A stretch of DNA of 17,029 nucleotides from an uncultured Clostridium sp. (GCA_946498265.1 CAMMNR010000023.1:1-17029), one strand, 5' to 3'; shown: positions 1 to 6,857, counted from the stretch's first letter. Notes: generated from the sequence alone by a model not told the origin. Translations and numbers: made by a program.

Positions 1-76
1 CTTGTCTTAAACTTAAATATCCACCAAAGATTTTTTCTTCTCTTTTCAAGTCAAATGGTACTTTAAATATTCGCAT
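1..76 (-). CDS. PrgI-family conjugation protein (VirB3-like), N-terminal part only
   Basis: The reading frame starts at an ATG at 76 and runs off the left edge of the window. It begins MRIFKVPFDLKREEKIFGGY and continues LSLRQ. A short basic start, then a K-x-x-EKI-x-GG-x-LSLRQ stretch leading into membrane helices, is how I recall PrgI-type proteins, the VirB3-like inner-membrane subunits of Gram-positive conjugation machines. It lies 14 nt downstream of the VirB2/TrbC-like pilin gene, with GGTGG just upstream of the ATG as ribosome binding site. VirB2-VirB3 adjacency is standard in type IV secretion operons and supports the call. Only 25 residues are visible, so the assignment rests on this short match and on context. 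Confidence 0.7.
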   Translation of the reverse strand, partial: MRIFKVPFDLKREEKIFGGYLSLRQ

Positions 77-90
77 ATATAAACCACCAC

Positions 91-481
91 CTAACTACCA
101 AGCAAGTTTCCACTGTTATTTGTTGCAATATTTATGATAATTCCTGCTATAATTAAACTGGCACCTAGTATTACCCCTCCACCACATATCCAAGCAAGTG
201 AACCTATTGATTCTGACCTCTTTTGAGGATTATTAGAATTTGCAATCATTTTAATTGCAGCAACTACTACACTTGCAAAAATTAAAACACCACCGTAGTG
301 GCATAGCGATTGAAGTAATAACTCTTTTTATATTTTCTGTTGCTGTTTGTACTTCAGCAGTTCCAATTCCACTATTACCTGTTTCAGCAGCAAAGACCAT
401 GTTGGCCCTAATTGCAAATAGAGTAATTGTTGTGCCTATTGCAGATAATTTACTTAAAAATTTTTTCTTACTTAAATTCAT
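91..481 (-). pseudogene. VirB2/TrbC-like conjugal pilin subunit, broken by a 1-nt frameshift
   Basis: The frame starts at 481 with AGGAGATG eight bases upstream. It encodes a basic N-terminus and a signal peptide that probably ends near MVFA-AE (residues ~30-33), then reads into ITSIAMPL. There the frame breaks. Removing one base at 295 (an extra C on the coding strand) restores GGVLIFASVVVAAIKMI and, further on, GGGVILGASLIIAGIII, ending at TAG 91-93. The repaired protein has 129 residues with a signal peptide and two glycine-rich hydrophobic helices, the architecture of VirB2/TrbC pilin-like proteins. The PrgI start follows immediately. As written, translation would end at 251 after 76 residues and lack both helices. 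It could be a true mutation in a decaying element, a sequencing error, or (less likely) a recoding site. Confidence 0.75.
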
Positions 482-533
482 ATTTTATCATCTCCTATAC
501 AATTTGATAGGGCTTATTTATATATAACACACA

Positions 534-782
534 TCAGATCATACCTTTAAATCGTACATATAAAATGGGAATTAAAAGTATAAAAAAAATACCAATCATC
601 AAAAATGGTACTGTTTTTAGAAATTTCGATTTTAATGTCTGTGATTTTATAAGGCATCCTAGTATAAGTAATAATAATGAAATTACCAATAATACTACTA
701 ATAATACAAGTATTGATATAAATGCAATATAAAAAAATGATGATATAATATTGTTAAAATTATTCATATAATCTTCAAACAT
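534..782 (-). CDS. Small two-helix membrane protein of the conjugation operon
   Basis: This 82-residue protein has two strongly hydrophobic segments: about residues 15-43 (YIAFISILVLLVVLLVISLL onward) and about 57-75 (VPFLMIGIFFILLIPILYV). They are separated by a short basic loop (IKSQTLKSKFLK). The N-terminus is acidic/polar and the C-terminus is short and basic. The start has a good AGAGGTGA site 6-7 nt upstream. The gene lies between the HTH protein (13-nt gap) and the pilin gene (52-nt gap), all on the same strand, so it is probably co-transcribed with the transfer genes. I recognise no named family. Small membrane proteins of this kind are common beside VirB2/PrgI genes in Firmicute conjugative elements, so a role in transfer is an inference from position. 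Confidence 0.75.
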   Translation of the reverse strand: MFEDYMNNFNNIISSFFYIAFISILVLLVVLLVISLLLLILGCLIKSQTLKSKFLKTVPFLMIGIFFILLIPILYVRFKGMI

Positions 783-795
783 TAAAAATCACCTC

Positions 796-1491
796 TTATG
801 TCGTATTTTTTGCATATTTGTTGATTATAGCCATTTTATAATAGTTCAAGAAATCACTAGGATTATGTTCTTTTGAAATAATATAAATATTAATTAATTC
901 ATCTCTATTTATTTTTGGTAATATATACTTAAAATCAGTATTATATAATGAATATAGTGTATAAATTATTTCTTTTATCATTTGTATTTTATTTTCTTGC
1001 ATAATTGATAATATATCTGTTGTATAATTAAATTCTAATTTATTTATAATCAAGTAAAATTCATTTGAAATTTTATCGCTATTATTTATAATAAATAAAA
1101 ATAAATCATCTATATTTATATTTATAATATTCTCTTTGACTTTTTCGTCAATAGGGTATTGACTATTTTGACAATAGGGGTATTGATTTTTTTGACAATA
1201 GGGGGTGTCAACAATATAAATATATCTTGCAATAATTTCTTTGTTTTCATTTCTTCTTATTTCTATCTTTATAAATCCAAGTTTTTGTAAATGCGAGAGC
1301 CATCTACTTACTGTTTCAATACTTACATTATAAAGTTCAGCAAAATATCTATTTTGAGCATAACAATATCCATATCTATTAGCAAGTGCTGTAATTTCTC
1401 CATATAATAGTTTTTCATTAGGTTTTAAATCTCTTGAATATCTTATAGTAGCAGGTATGATAGCATAATAATTACTTTTTTCTTCATTCAC
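796..1491 (-). CDS. HTH_36-type DNA-binding protein, probable replication initiator/regulator of the element
   Basis: The 231-residue protein starts with YYAIIPATIRYSRDLKPNEKLLYGEITALAN, then a winged helix-turn-helix (residues ~45-95: AELYNVSIETVSRWLSHLQKLGFIKIE). This matches the N-terminal domain shared by replication-initiator/replisome-organiser-like proteins of plasmids, phages and conjugative elements. Next is an 8-residue repeat (PYCQKNQY, PYCQNSQY, PIDEKVKE) encoded by 24-bp DNA repeats, then an Asn/Ile-rich C-terminal half without recognisable motifs. I chose the GTG at 1491 because AAGGAGG lies five bases upstream and no other start fits it. The start overlaps the end of the DUF3789-like gene by 8 nt, so the two are probably translationally coupled. 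It is first or second in the operon that leads into the transfer genes and likely binds the element's own DNA. Confidence 0.75.
   Translation of the reverse strand: MNEEKSNYYAIIPATIRYSRDLKPNEKLLYGEITALANRYGYCYAQNRYFAELYNVSIETVSRWLSHLQKLGFIKIEIRRNENKEIIARYIYIVDTPYCQKNQYPYCQNSQYPIDEKVKENIININIDDLFLFIINNSDKISNEFYLIINKLEFNYTTDILSIMQENKIQMIKEIIYTLYSLYNTDFKYILPKINRDELINIYIISKEHNPSDFLNYYKMAIINKYAKNTT
1133..1204 (-). repeat. 24-bp tandem repeat inside the HTH gene (about three copies)
   Basis: Copies lie at 1181-1204, 1157-1180 and, more degenerate, 1133-1156. On the + strand the first two read TATTGA...TTTTTGACAATAGGGG with three differences. The period equals eight codons, so copy-number change keeps the frame and lengthens the linker between the DNA-binding domain and the C-terminal half. 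Similar P-x-D-E-K-V repeats occur in this protein type from memory. The repeats could also be the protein's own DNA-binding sites (iterons inside the initiator gene), which is an inference. Confidence 0.75.
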
Positions 1492-1606
1492 GATTGACCT
1501 CCTTATCTTCTATTATTTTATCTGCTCTTGATCCTGATAAAATCAAAGCATATAAAAAGAGGCTAATATTAGCCCCAACAATTAAACCAATTATAAAATA
1601 TATCAT
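1484..1606 (-). CDS. DUF3789-like 40-residue membrane micro-protein
   Basis: The ATG at 1606 has GGAG about eight bases upstream and opens a 40-codon frame, MIYFIIGLIVGANISLFLYA followed by LILSGSRADKIIEDKEVNRE. It has one N-terminal hydrophobic helix with the G-x-x-V/I-G-A-N pattern, then a charged tail with SRAD. As I remember it, this is the pattern of the tiny DUF3789 proteins found in Firmicute conjugative elements. It overlaps the start of the HTH gene, so it is likely the first gene of the operon and couples to it. Function is unknown in the family. Only length, hydrophobic pattern, ribosome binding site and context support it. Confidence 0.65.
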   Translation of the reverse strand: MIYFIIGLIVGANISLFLYALILSGSRADKIIEDKEVNRE

Positions 1607-1666
1607 TTTAACATCTCCATTTTATAAATTTATATATAGTGATTAGATACTTGCTTTTTTAAATTT

Positions 1667-1687
1667 CTCTAACAAAACTCTAACAAA
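1667..1687. repeat. 11-bp tandem repeat near the element end (CTCTAACAAAA)
   Basis: Two directly adjacent copies of CTCTAACAAA(A) occur at 1667-1677 and 1678-1687. They lie between the DUF3789-like start and the tRNA-derived end of the element, about 140 bp from the att site and upstream of the minus-strand operon. A one-helical-turn period suggests a protein binding site: an operator for the operon, or an arm-type site for the element's integrase. Which one cannot be told from sequence. Confidence 0.5.
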
Positions 1688-1826
1688 TTGCAAAATGTTT
1701 TGTATTTTTTTGTTTCCTTATTTTTCGGTATTTTTATATTTTCACCTTGCAAATCCTTACAGTCTCTTGTGATATATGTGTCTTATTAAATCTTAATGGA
1801 GACTAATAGGTAAACAGGGTAAAATC

Positions 1827-1871
<45 letters not shown>

Positions 1872-1895
1872 AAGCATTATTATACGAACATATAT

Positions 1896-1944
1896 AATCA
1901 AAAATAACATTACTAATATTTGTATAGTAATGTTATTTTTGATT
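1896..1944. terminator. Bidirectional hairpin terminator between the att site and the ATPase gene
   Basis: Perfect 20-bp inverted repeat, arms 1896-1915 and 1925-1944, with a 9-nt loop. The right arm ends in TTATTTTTGATT followed by TTTATTTTG. It lies directly after the tRNA fragment (+ strand) and two bases before the stop of the minus-strand ATPase gene, the normal place for a terminator serving both directions. The stem is AT-rich but unusually long. Confidence 0.7.
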
Positions 1945-1945
1945 T

Positions 1946-3148
1946 TTATTTTGTTTTTCCTAATAAAAAATCTTCCAAGTTTAAATGTATTATTCCATTT
2001 TGACTATAATTAATCTTATCCATTGTTATAACATATTTTGGAAAATTATCATCTACATATTTAAATGCTCCAAACTCTCTTTTAATAACTTCATCACTTG
2101 ATAAGTAATCTGCTACTTGTATATATTCTCTTTCTCCGAATTTATCTACTACAAAATCTATTTCTCCTTTTTCTGTCTTTCCTATATATATTTCATACCC
2201 TCTTGCAATTAGTTCATTATATACAATATTCTCTAATCTTCCACCTATTTTCTTTTCGATTGGTGAACTTTTTAATGTAAGTAACCCTAAATCAGTTAAA
2301 TAATATTTTTCAAGTGTTGCCATTACATTTTTTCCTCTTATATCATATCTATTTACCTTATTGAATATGGATGATGTTGTAATATAGTCTATATAATTCA
2401 TAACTGTATCTACAGATGTACTTATCTTTTCATTTTTTAAATATCTAGCAATTGAATTTGATGATAATACTCCACCTATATTTTCCATCATAAATTGTAT
2501 TATCCTATTTAATAAACTAATATCTTTTATGTTGTTTCTTTCTACAATATCTTTTAAAATAATTGCATTGTATAAATCTCTTAGGTACATTTTTCTTTCC
2601 ATGTCGTTATCTGTATTATAAATTAATGGCATTCCTCCCCACTCAATGAATTCCTCAAGTGTCTTATCTGTTATTTTTTCATTTTTTTCTTTTTTTAATT
2701 CTAAATATTCTGAATAAGTGAATGGCATCATTTTTATACTCACAAATCTACCTGTTAAAACTGTTGCAAGTTCTCCTGATAGTAGTTTACTATTTGACCC
2801 AGTTATAAAAATACTAACATTCATGGTTGCTCTAAATGAATTTATAACTCTTTCAAAATCTTGAACATTTTGAATTTCGTCAAAAAATAAATAATATTTA
2901 TTTTTATCTTTTATTTTACTTTTTACATACTCATTAAATTTTTTAGCTTCTGTGTATTCTATAAAATCATAATCTTCAAAATTTATATATATAATGTGGT
3001 CCTCTTTTATTCCTCTTTCTTTTATTTCTTCAATTATTTGTCCTAATAATACAGATTTTCCACATCTTCTTATTCCCATAATTACTTTTATTAGTTCGCT
3101 ATCATATAAATCTCTTATTTTCTTTAAATACAATTCTCTTTTTATCAT
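1946..3148 (-). CDS. AAA-family ATP-binding protein with DUF4143 C-terminal domain
   Basis: The 400-residue protein has a Walker A motif GIRRCGKS (residues ~25-32), a Walker B stretch YYLFFDEIQNV (~85-95) and a sensor-like ITGSNSKLLSGE, typical of the AAA_14 (PF13173) ATPase domain. The C-terminal third has the DUF4143 pattern, including KGEIDFVVDKFGEREYIQV, a nuclease-like fold with E-I-D-F and the following Q-V. These standalone ATPases are widespread in Firmicutes and archaea; their role is not established, though addiction or defence roles have been proposed for related proteins. I start at the ATG at 3148, with AGAGGTG six bases upstream. A GTG nine bases earlier is part of that ribosome binding site and is a poor start. 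The gene is monocistronic with its own promoter and terminator. Confidence 0.9.
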   Translation of the reverse strand: MIKRELYLKKIRDLYDSELIKVIMGIRRCGKSVLLGQIIEEIKERGIKEDHIIYINFEDYDFIEYTEAKKFNEYVKSKIKDKNKYYLFFDEIQNVQDFERVINSFRATMNVSIFITGSNSKLLSGELATVLTGRFVSIKMMPFTYSEYLELKKEKNEKITDKTLEEFIEWGGMPLIYNTDNDMERKMYLRDLYNAIILKDIVERNNIKDISLLNRIIQFMMENIGGVLSSNSIARYLKNEKISTSVDTVMNYIDYITTSSIFNKVNRYDIRGKNVMATLEKYYLTDLGLLTLKSSPIEKKIGGRLENIVYNELIARGYEIYIGKTEKGEIDFVVDKFGEREYIQVADYLSSDEVIKREFGAFKYVDDNFPKYVITMDKINYSQNGIIHLNLEDFLLGKTK

Positions 3149-3166
3149 GGCTTTCACCTCTAATTA

Positions 3167-3223
3167 ATGATATCATATTTCTTGTCTTTTGTAAAGTTTT
3201 TCTGCTTTTGGTCGAAAAACTTT
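3167..3223 (-). promoter_or_regulatory. ATPase promoter with overlapping 10-bp inverted repeat
   Basis: On the minus strand TTTACA (3195-3190) and TATCAT (3172-3167) are 17 bp apart, about 20 bp upstream of the ATPase start. A perfect inverted repeat, AAAGTTTTTC (3193-3202) and GAAAAACTTT (3214-3223) with an 11-nt loop, overlaps the edge of the -35 box and extends upstream. Its position suits an operator; it has no gene to terminate on the + strand. Confidence 0.5.
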
Positions 3224-3359
3224 TTATTTTCTGACTTTTTTCGAGTTTAAACTGTTATTATTGCTATAGAATTATATTTTAAATTACTTTATCCTATATT
3301 TTATAACAAATCTATTAGCAAAGGAAAAGCAATTTGTTTTTACCATGTTTCGGTTCACC

Positions 3360-3397
3360 AAAGAATTGCAAAATTATTTGCAGTTCTTTTCTTTTTT
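3360..3397. terminator. Hairpin at the end of the 52-aa gene
   Basis: Arms 3360-3372 and 3377-3389 pair over 13 positions with one G-U, around a 4-nt loop that holds the stop codon region of the small minus-strand gene. The + strand side runs into TTTTCTTTTTT. The minus-strand U-tail is short, so it may act mainly as a processing or stability hairpin for the small gene. Confidence 0.4.
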
Positions 3398-3532
3398 AGT
3401 ATTCAAGTAATTAATATATTCTTCCTTTGAGATAATTTTATTTTCTCTAAAATAATTTTTCCAATCTTCTTTTACAATTTTTAGTTCTTCTATTGTTTCA
3501 TTTAATATTCCTTCTTTTGTTATATTTTTCAT
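3374..3532 (-). CDS. 52-residue charged protein, paralogous to the gene at 8318-8458
   Basis: The ATG at 3532 has AAAGGGG six to seven bases upstream and opens a 52-codon frame rich in Lys and Glu. The C-terminal half contains KEDWKNYFRENKIISKEEYI then NYL. It aligns without gaps to KDELKQYFNNKKIIKKSDYI then KYL of the 46-residue protein encoded about 5 kb away. The shared pattern is K-[DE]-x-[LW]-K-x-Y-F-x3-K-I-I-x-K-x2-Y-I-x-Y-L. Two independent copies with conserved aromatic and hydrophobic positions and good ribosome binding sites argue that both are real genes. I recognise no family. The pattern suggests a short helix-turn-helix hairpin that could bind a partner or nucleic acid. Confidence 0.6.
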   Translation of the reverse strand: MKNITKEGILNETIEELKIVKEDWKNYFRENKIISKEEYINYLNTKKEKNCK

Positions 3533-3703
3533 ATATACCCCTTTCATTCAGATGTGCTATATGGTATTACCATTTTTTTACATATTTGTAAAATATTGTA
3601 TTTCTTGTATATGATATATATAATTTTAAAAAAAGTCAATTCTTTTCTAATTTTTATTAAATGATTAATATTATTTGAGAATCTTTGATTCCTTTTATAA
3701 CAC

Positions 3704-3742
3704 AAAAAAAGATTATAATATTTTGATTTATATTATAATCTT
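3704..3742 (-). terminator. Intrinsic terminator of the acetyltransferase operon
   Basis: Perfect 13-bp stem (arms 3709-3721 and 3730-3742, AAGATTATAATAT and its complement) with an 8-nt loop. On the minus strand it is followed by a run of seven U (3710-3704). It overlaps the stop codon of the GNAT gene at 3741-3743. The 3533-3703 stretch to its left shows no gene. Confidence 0.85.
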
Positions 3743-4178
3743 ATTCCTCTAATCTTTTCCATTCCATTATATATTCTTTTTCGCCAGTATCTTTATCTAT
3801 CTGTACTCCAACATTTTTAAATCCCATTGCCATATAGAAAGCTATTGCATTTCCATTTTTATCATATACATTTAATTCTAATTTATCATATTTTTCTTTG
3901 CAATAATTTATTAACTTTCTTCCTATTCCTTTTCTTTGTTCTTGTTGTTTTACAAATAAAGCTCCGATATAATTTTTCTCAAAAACACTAATGAAACCTT
4001 TTAATTCATCTTTTTCAGTATATACATATGTATCTGAATTTGGTATATAATAATTTTTTACTTTATTAAAATTCTCTAACCAGTAGTCTTTTTCTATAAA
4101 ATCATGTGATATAAAATTTCCTTTTGTCCATATTGTCATTACTTTTGTTATATCATCTGGTTTCAAATCTCTTATCAT
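3741..4178 (-). CDS. GNAT-family N-acetyltransferase (YjaB-like)
   Basis: The 145-residue protein has the GNAT fold signatures. Motif A is ALFVKQQEQRKGIGRKLINY (residues ~73-92) with the Q/R-x-x-G-x-G/A acetyl-CoA pyrophosphate loop. Motif B is AIAFYMAMGFKNVG near residue 110. An N-terminal IRDLKPDDITKVMTIW and HDFI segment resembles E. coli YjaB in order and spacing (I-R..., HDF, ALF, N-AV-FY-x-GF). It should transfer acetyl from acetyl-CoA to an amine; the substrate is unknown. I start at ATG 4178, six bases after AGAGGTG; a GTG at 4187 falls inside that site. It follows the 111-residue unknown gene by 13 nt and shares its transcript, ending at a strong terminator. Confidence 0.88.
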   Translation of the reverse strand: MIRDLKPDDITKVMTIWTKGNFISHDFIEKDYWLENFNKVKNYYIPNSDTYVYTEKDELKGFISVFEKNYIGALFVKQQEQRKGIGRKLINYCKEKYDKLELNVYDKNGNAIAFYMAMGFKNVGVQIDKDTGEKEYIMEWKRLEE

Positions 4179-4191
4179 ATGTTTCACCTCT

Positions 4192-4527
4192 TTATATATT
4201 TCTTATAAATTCATCTATAGAAACTGTCATTATTTGTAGTTCTTTAATGTTATCAGTTTTTTCTATTTTTTTCAATATATAATTTGAATACATATTTAAC
4301 AAAGTTACAAGTTGTCCATTAGTCCACTCTTCTAATGGTTTTCCTTTACATTTATTTAACTCTTTTGATTTATTTAATTGATTAACTTCTTTCTCTACTT
4401 TGGTATTTACTTTTTTTATATTATCTAACTGTAACTTAGATAATTCTTTTACAGAATAATAATCTCCATAGCTTATGCAAGATATCATTTTCTTTAGTAA
4501 ATTTGTATAGTCTTCGTTTTTTACCAT
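4192..4527 (-). CDS. Unknown 111-residue helical protein, operon partner of the acetyltransferase
   Basis: The start at 4527 has AGAGAGGA about nine bases upstream. The protein is Lys/Asn/Leu-rich and apparently all-helical, with a coiled-coil-like stretch around residues 25-60 (ELSKLQLDNIKKVNTKVEKEVN onward) and a C-terminal IMTVSIDEFIRNI. No signal peptide or membrane segment is seen. I recognise no family. Its stop is 13 nt from the GNAT start and the GNAT ribosome binding site lies in the gap, so the two are co-transcribed; GNAT toxins often follow a small antitoxin gene, but this protein has no ribbon-helix-helix or other DNA-binding motif I can see, so that role is only a thought. It is divergent from the Xre gene across a 235-bp control region. 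Confidence 0.75.
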   Translation of the reverse strand: MVKNEDYTNLLKKMISCISYGDYYSVKELSKLQLDNIKKVNTKVEKEVNQLNKSKELNKCKGKPLEEWTNGQLVTLLNMYSNYILKKIEKTDNIKELQIMTVSIDEFIRNI

Positions 4528-4722
4528 TTTAAAAATCCTCTCTTTTTTTATCGATTTATGCTCTCAGTATACTTTATTTAAATCATATCTCACTGATAGT
4601 GTGATTTTATACTCTTAATGATAACATTTATTCCTACTATTTTCAAGTCTTTTATTGCTTTTTGTTAATATTTTCCTATTTTTTGGTTATAGTATTAATG
4701 TGTTTTAAGTATTTTTAATGCT

Positions 4723-4731
4723 TGTTATACT
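4723..4731 (+). promoter_or_regulatory. Extended -10 promoter of the Xre gene
   Basis: TG-T-TATACT at 4723-4731 is an extended -10 element 32 bp upstream of the Xre ATG; no good -35 is seen. The shared region 4555-4620 upstream contains AGTATA and TATACT half-sites and AAATCA and TGATTT half-sites, candidate operators for the divergent pair. Confidence 0.45.
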
Positions 4732-4762
4732 TATAATGATACTTATATTTGTGGAGGGTAAT

Positions 4763-5104
4763 ATGAGTTCTGTATTAAAATCAGATATTGATAATGTTTT
4801 TGGTAAGATATTTAAAGATTATCGTATTAAAAATAAGTTAACTCAAGAGCAACTAGCAGAAAAGTTAGATATCTCTTTAAAATATATTTCTAGGATAGAA
4901 AATGGTAATAGTGGTATAAAAACTCAAACATTAATAAATTATATCAATATATTAGGTATTGCACCTAATATATTATTTAGTAGTTTTATTACAAATGATA
5001 GTTTAAAACCTCAAATAGAATTAAGTAACAAATTAAATATAATGTCTCAAGAAGATATTGTTCTTTTAAACAATATTGCTGATTTGTTAATTAATCATCA
5101 TTAG
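4763..5104 (+). CDS. Xre-family helix-turn-helix transcriptional regulator
   Basis: The 113-residue protein carries a classic Cro/CI-type domain at residues ~10-65: IFKDYRIKNKLTQEQLAEKL, then DISLKYISRIENGNSGIKTQ. The R-x-x-K-x-x-T-Q-E-x-L-A-x-K pattern, the recognition helix SLKYISRIENG and the final hydrophobic helix are all intact. The ~45-residue C-terminal tail is helical and Leu/Ile-rich (KLNIMSQEDIVLLNNIADLL), likely for dimerisation. I start at ATG 4763 with GGAGGG five bases upstream; an upstream in-frame ATG (4718) has no such site and would overlap the promoter. It is transcribed away from the unknown/GNAT operon and may regulate itself and those genes. A clear terminator follows. 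Confidence 0.9.
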   Translation: MSSVLKSDIDNVFGKIFKDYRIKNKLTQEQLAEKLDISLKYISRIENGNSGIKTQTLINYINILGIAPNILFSSFITNDSLKPQIELSNKLNIMSQEDIVLLNNIADLLINHH

Positions 5105-5114
5105 AATATCTGTT

Positions 5115-5140
5115 GGGCTATATAAATATAGCCCTTTTTC
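5115..5140 (+). terminator. Intrinsic terminator after the Xre gene
   Basis: GGGCTATA-TAAA-TATAGCCC (5115-5134) forms a perfect 8-bp GC-capped stem with a 4-nt loop, followed by TTTTTCTTTT. It sits between the stop of the + strand Xre gene and the stop of the minus-strand aminopeptidase. Confidence 0.88.
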
Positions 5141-5146
5141 TTTTCC

Positions 5147-6544
5147 TTATTCTTTCCAGAAAGCTTTATAAGTTTCATATGCACTGTAAATATCATATTT
5201 GCTAGTAACTTCATATGGTGCATGCATTGAAAGTACTGGTATTCCACAATCTATAACATCTACTCCTTTATTAGCTAAAATATATGCTATAGTTCCTCCT
5301 CCTCCAATGTCAACTTTTCCTAATTCAGTTAATTGATATTTTATTTCATTTTTTTCTAATACATTTCTTACCCAAGCTACATATTCAGCATTTGCATCAG
5401 AAGCTCCTGATTTTCCTCTTGCTCCTGTATATTTATTTAGAGTTACTCCTTTTCCTAAATATCCTGCATTAGTTTTATCTGAAACAGAAGCATATATTGG
5501 ATCAAATCCTGCATCCACATCAGATGATAACATTTTCGAAAAGCAAAATACTTTATCTAATAAATTCGGTCTGTTTATTCCTAATTTATTTAATATTTCT
5601 GAAATGAAGAAATCAAACATATGTGATTCCATTCCTGTGTTTCCCATACTTCCTATTTCTTCTTTATCTGATAATATACATACTGCTGTATTTTTTACAT
5701 TTTTCAATTCCATCATTGCTGTTAAAGATATGTAACCACATACTTTGTCATCTTGTCCATATGCTGCTACCATACTTTCATCAAACCCTAAACTTCTTGC
5801 CTCAAATGCTGGTACTACTTCTATTTCTGAACTATTTAAGTCAATTTCAGTAATTCCATATTTTTTATTTAATATATTCAATATATTTAGTTTTACATTT
5901 TCTGATACTTTTTCTGAACTATATGGCATACTTCCTACTAATAAATTTAAATCTTCTCCATTTATTCCTTCTTTTAGCTTTTTCTCCATTTGTTCTTGGG
6001 CTAAATGTGGTAACAAATCTGTTATTGTAAATATTGGGTCATTTTCATTTTCTCCTATATTTATTTCTATTTTTTCTCCATTAGTTTTTACTATAACTCC
6101 ATGGATACTTAATGGAATTGTTGTCCATTGATATTTTTTAATTCCTCCATAATAGTGTGTTTTTAGGTATGCAAATTCTGAATCTTCGTATAATGGATTA
6201 GGTTTTAAATCTAGTCTTGGAGAATCTATATGTGAACCAACTATATGTAATCCATTTTCTATTGGTTCTTCCCCTATTACTGCTAAATACATACTTTTTT
6301 CTCTATTTACAAAATATACTTTGTCTCCTGGTTTTAATGTTTCGAATTCCATTATATCTTTATATCCATTTTCATCTGCTAATTTTCTTGCTTGTTTTAT
6401 AAATTCTCTTTCTGTTTTTGCCATATTTAAAAAATCCATATATTTTTTAGAAAATTTATTTATTTCTTCTATTTTTTCATTACTTATATTTATCCATCCA
6501 TTTTCTTTTTTATTAAATAACTTATTTTTTAATTCTTCACTCAT
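5147..6544 (-). CDS. apeA: M18-family zinc aminopeptidase
   Basis: The 465-residue length fits the M18 aminopeptidase-1 subgroup. These cytoplasmic, di-metal enzymes remove N-terminal residues from peptides. All expected ligands are visible: His105 in VGSHIDSPRLD, Asp265/266 in YGQDDKVCG, the catalytic Glu pair 295-296 in SDKEEIGSMG, an Asp near 342-344 in LSSDVDAGFDP, and His441 in SMHAPYEV. The glycine-rich KVDIGGGGTIA segment is also typical. The start at 6544 has AAGGAGAAG about eight bases upstream. The gene stands alone, converges on the Xre terminator, and reads from an extended -10 promoter near 6580. It is a housekeeping peptide-turnover gene, marking this part as chromosomal. The symbol follows common use for this family in clostridia; substrate preference is not shown by sequence. 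Confidence 0.95.
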   Translation of the reverse strand: MSEELKNKLFNKKENGWINISNEKIEEINKFSKKYMDFLNMAKTEREFIKQARKLADENGYKDIMEFETLKPGDKVYFVNREKSMYLAVIGEEPIENGLHIVGSHIDSPRLDLKPNPLYEDSEFAYLKTHYYGGIKKYQWTTIPLSIHGVIVKTNGEKIEINIGENENDPIFTITDLLPHLAQEQMEKKLKEGINGEDLNLLVGSMPYSSEKVSENVKLNILNILNKKYGITEIDLNSSEIEVVPAFEARSLGFDESMVAAYGQDDKVCGYISLTAMMELKNVKNTAVCILSDKEEIGSMGNTGMESHMFDFFISEILNKLGINRPNLLDKVFCFSKMLSSDVDAGFDPIYASVSDKTNAGYLGKGVTLNKYTGARGKSGASDANAEYVAWVRNVLEKNEIKYQLTELGKVDIGGGGTIAYILANKGVDVIDCGIPVLSMHAPYEVTSKYDIYSAYETYKAFWKE

Positions 6545-6577
6545 TTTTTATCTTCTCCTTCTTTTTGTGCTTAGGTA

Positions 6578-6586
6578 AGTATATCA
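6578..6586 (-). promoter_or_regulatory. Extended -10 promoter of the aminopeptidase gene
   Basis: On the minus strand TG-A-TATACT spans 6586-6578, about 35 bp upstream of the ATG. No clear -35 is seen, as usual for extended -10 promoters. Confidence 0.45.
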
Positions 6587-6665
6587 TTATTTTTTTTATT
6601 TTGCTACTATTTTTATAAATTATTATGGCATTTTTGTGTAATTTATAGATTTTTTCCTATTTTTA

Positions 6666-6694
6666 TTGACTTAATATACTTTTTTTGCTACAAT
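6666..6694 (+). promoter_or_regulatory. Sigma-A promoter driving a short transcript
   Basis: TTGACT (6666-6671) and TACAAT (6689-6694) are separated by exactly 17 bp, one of the best promoters here. No coding region follows; a terminator lies about 75 bp downstream. Confidence 0.7.
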
Positions 6695-6699
6695 CTCAG

Positions 6700-6782
6700 T
6701 AATAAATCATATATTTATATGTTTATTTTTTGTTTATTGAACTAGATTTCTCCTTTAAAAAGATAGAGTCTAGTTCTTTTTT
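6700..6782 (+). ncRNA. Candidate small RNA or attenuated leader (about 83 nt)
   Basis: It is bounded by the sigma-A promoter at 6666-6694 and by a hairpin with outer stem GAACTAGA (6739-6746) and TCTAGTTC (6769-6776), an inner CTC/GAG extension and a tail of six U (6777-6782). There is no start codon with a ribosome binding site inside. It could be a free small RNA or the terminated form of a leader for the 53-residue gene at 6991, although that gene has its own promoter. No known riboswitch consensus was recognised. This occupies part of the 446-bp gene-free gap 6545-6990. Confidence 0.45.
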
Positions 6783-6810
6783 ATCTAATAGGGTTTTTTT
6801 CTGATTTGTT

Positions 6811-6857
6811 CTTGCCCAATTTGATTTTTTGACTGCAAGAAGAAAATCTCAAAGGGC
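6811..6857 (+). other. Possible folded element with two competing stems
   Basis: GCCC (6814-6817) can pair with GGGC (6854-6857), enclosing GATTTT/AAAATC (6823-6828 with 6843-6848). Alternatively CTTGC (6811-6815) can pair with GCAAG (6835-6839), which uses some of the same bases. Mutually exclusive stems suggest a switch-like RNA, but the pairings are short and the region may be just an intergenic spacer. Confidence 0.2.

Noticed and set aside
255..527. A 90-codon + strand frame opposite the pilin gene
   Set aside because: It is antisense to a recognisable signal-peptide protein and has no Shine-Dalgarno sequence.
3350..3363. GGTTCACCAAAG, similar to the end of the att tRNA fragment (GGCTCACCAAAG)
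   Set aside because: No T-arm or acceptor sequence precedes it; twelve bases with one mismatch are not enough to call a second attachment site.
4565..4620. One long operator palindrome between the Xre gene and the unknown/GNAT operon
   Set aside because: AGTATA/TATACT and AAATCA/TGATTT half-sites exist but their spacing is unequal on the two sides, so a single dyad is not supported.
5623..6578. Several open frames on the + strand opposite the aminopeptidase gene
   Set aside because: They are mirror images of a well-supported M18 gene, hydrophobic only because of its AT-rich codons, and lack ribosome binding sites.
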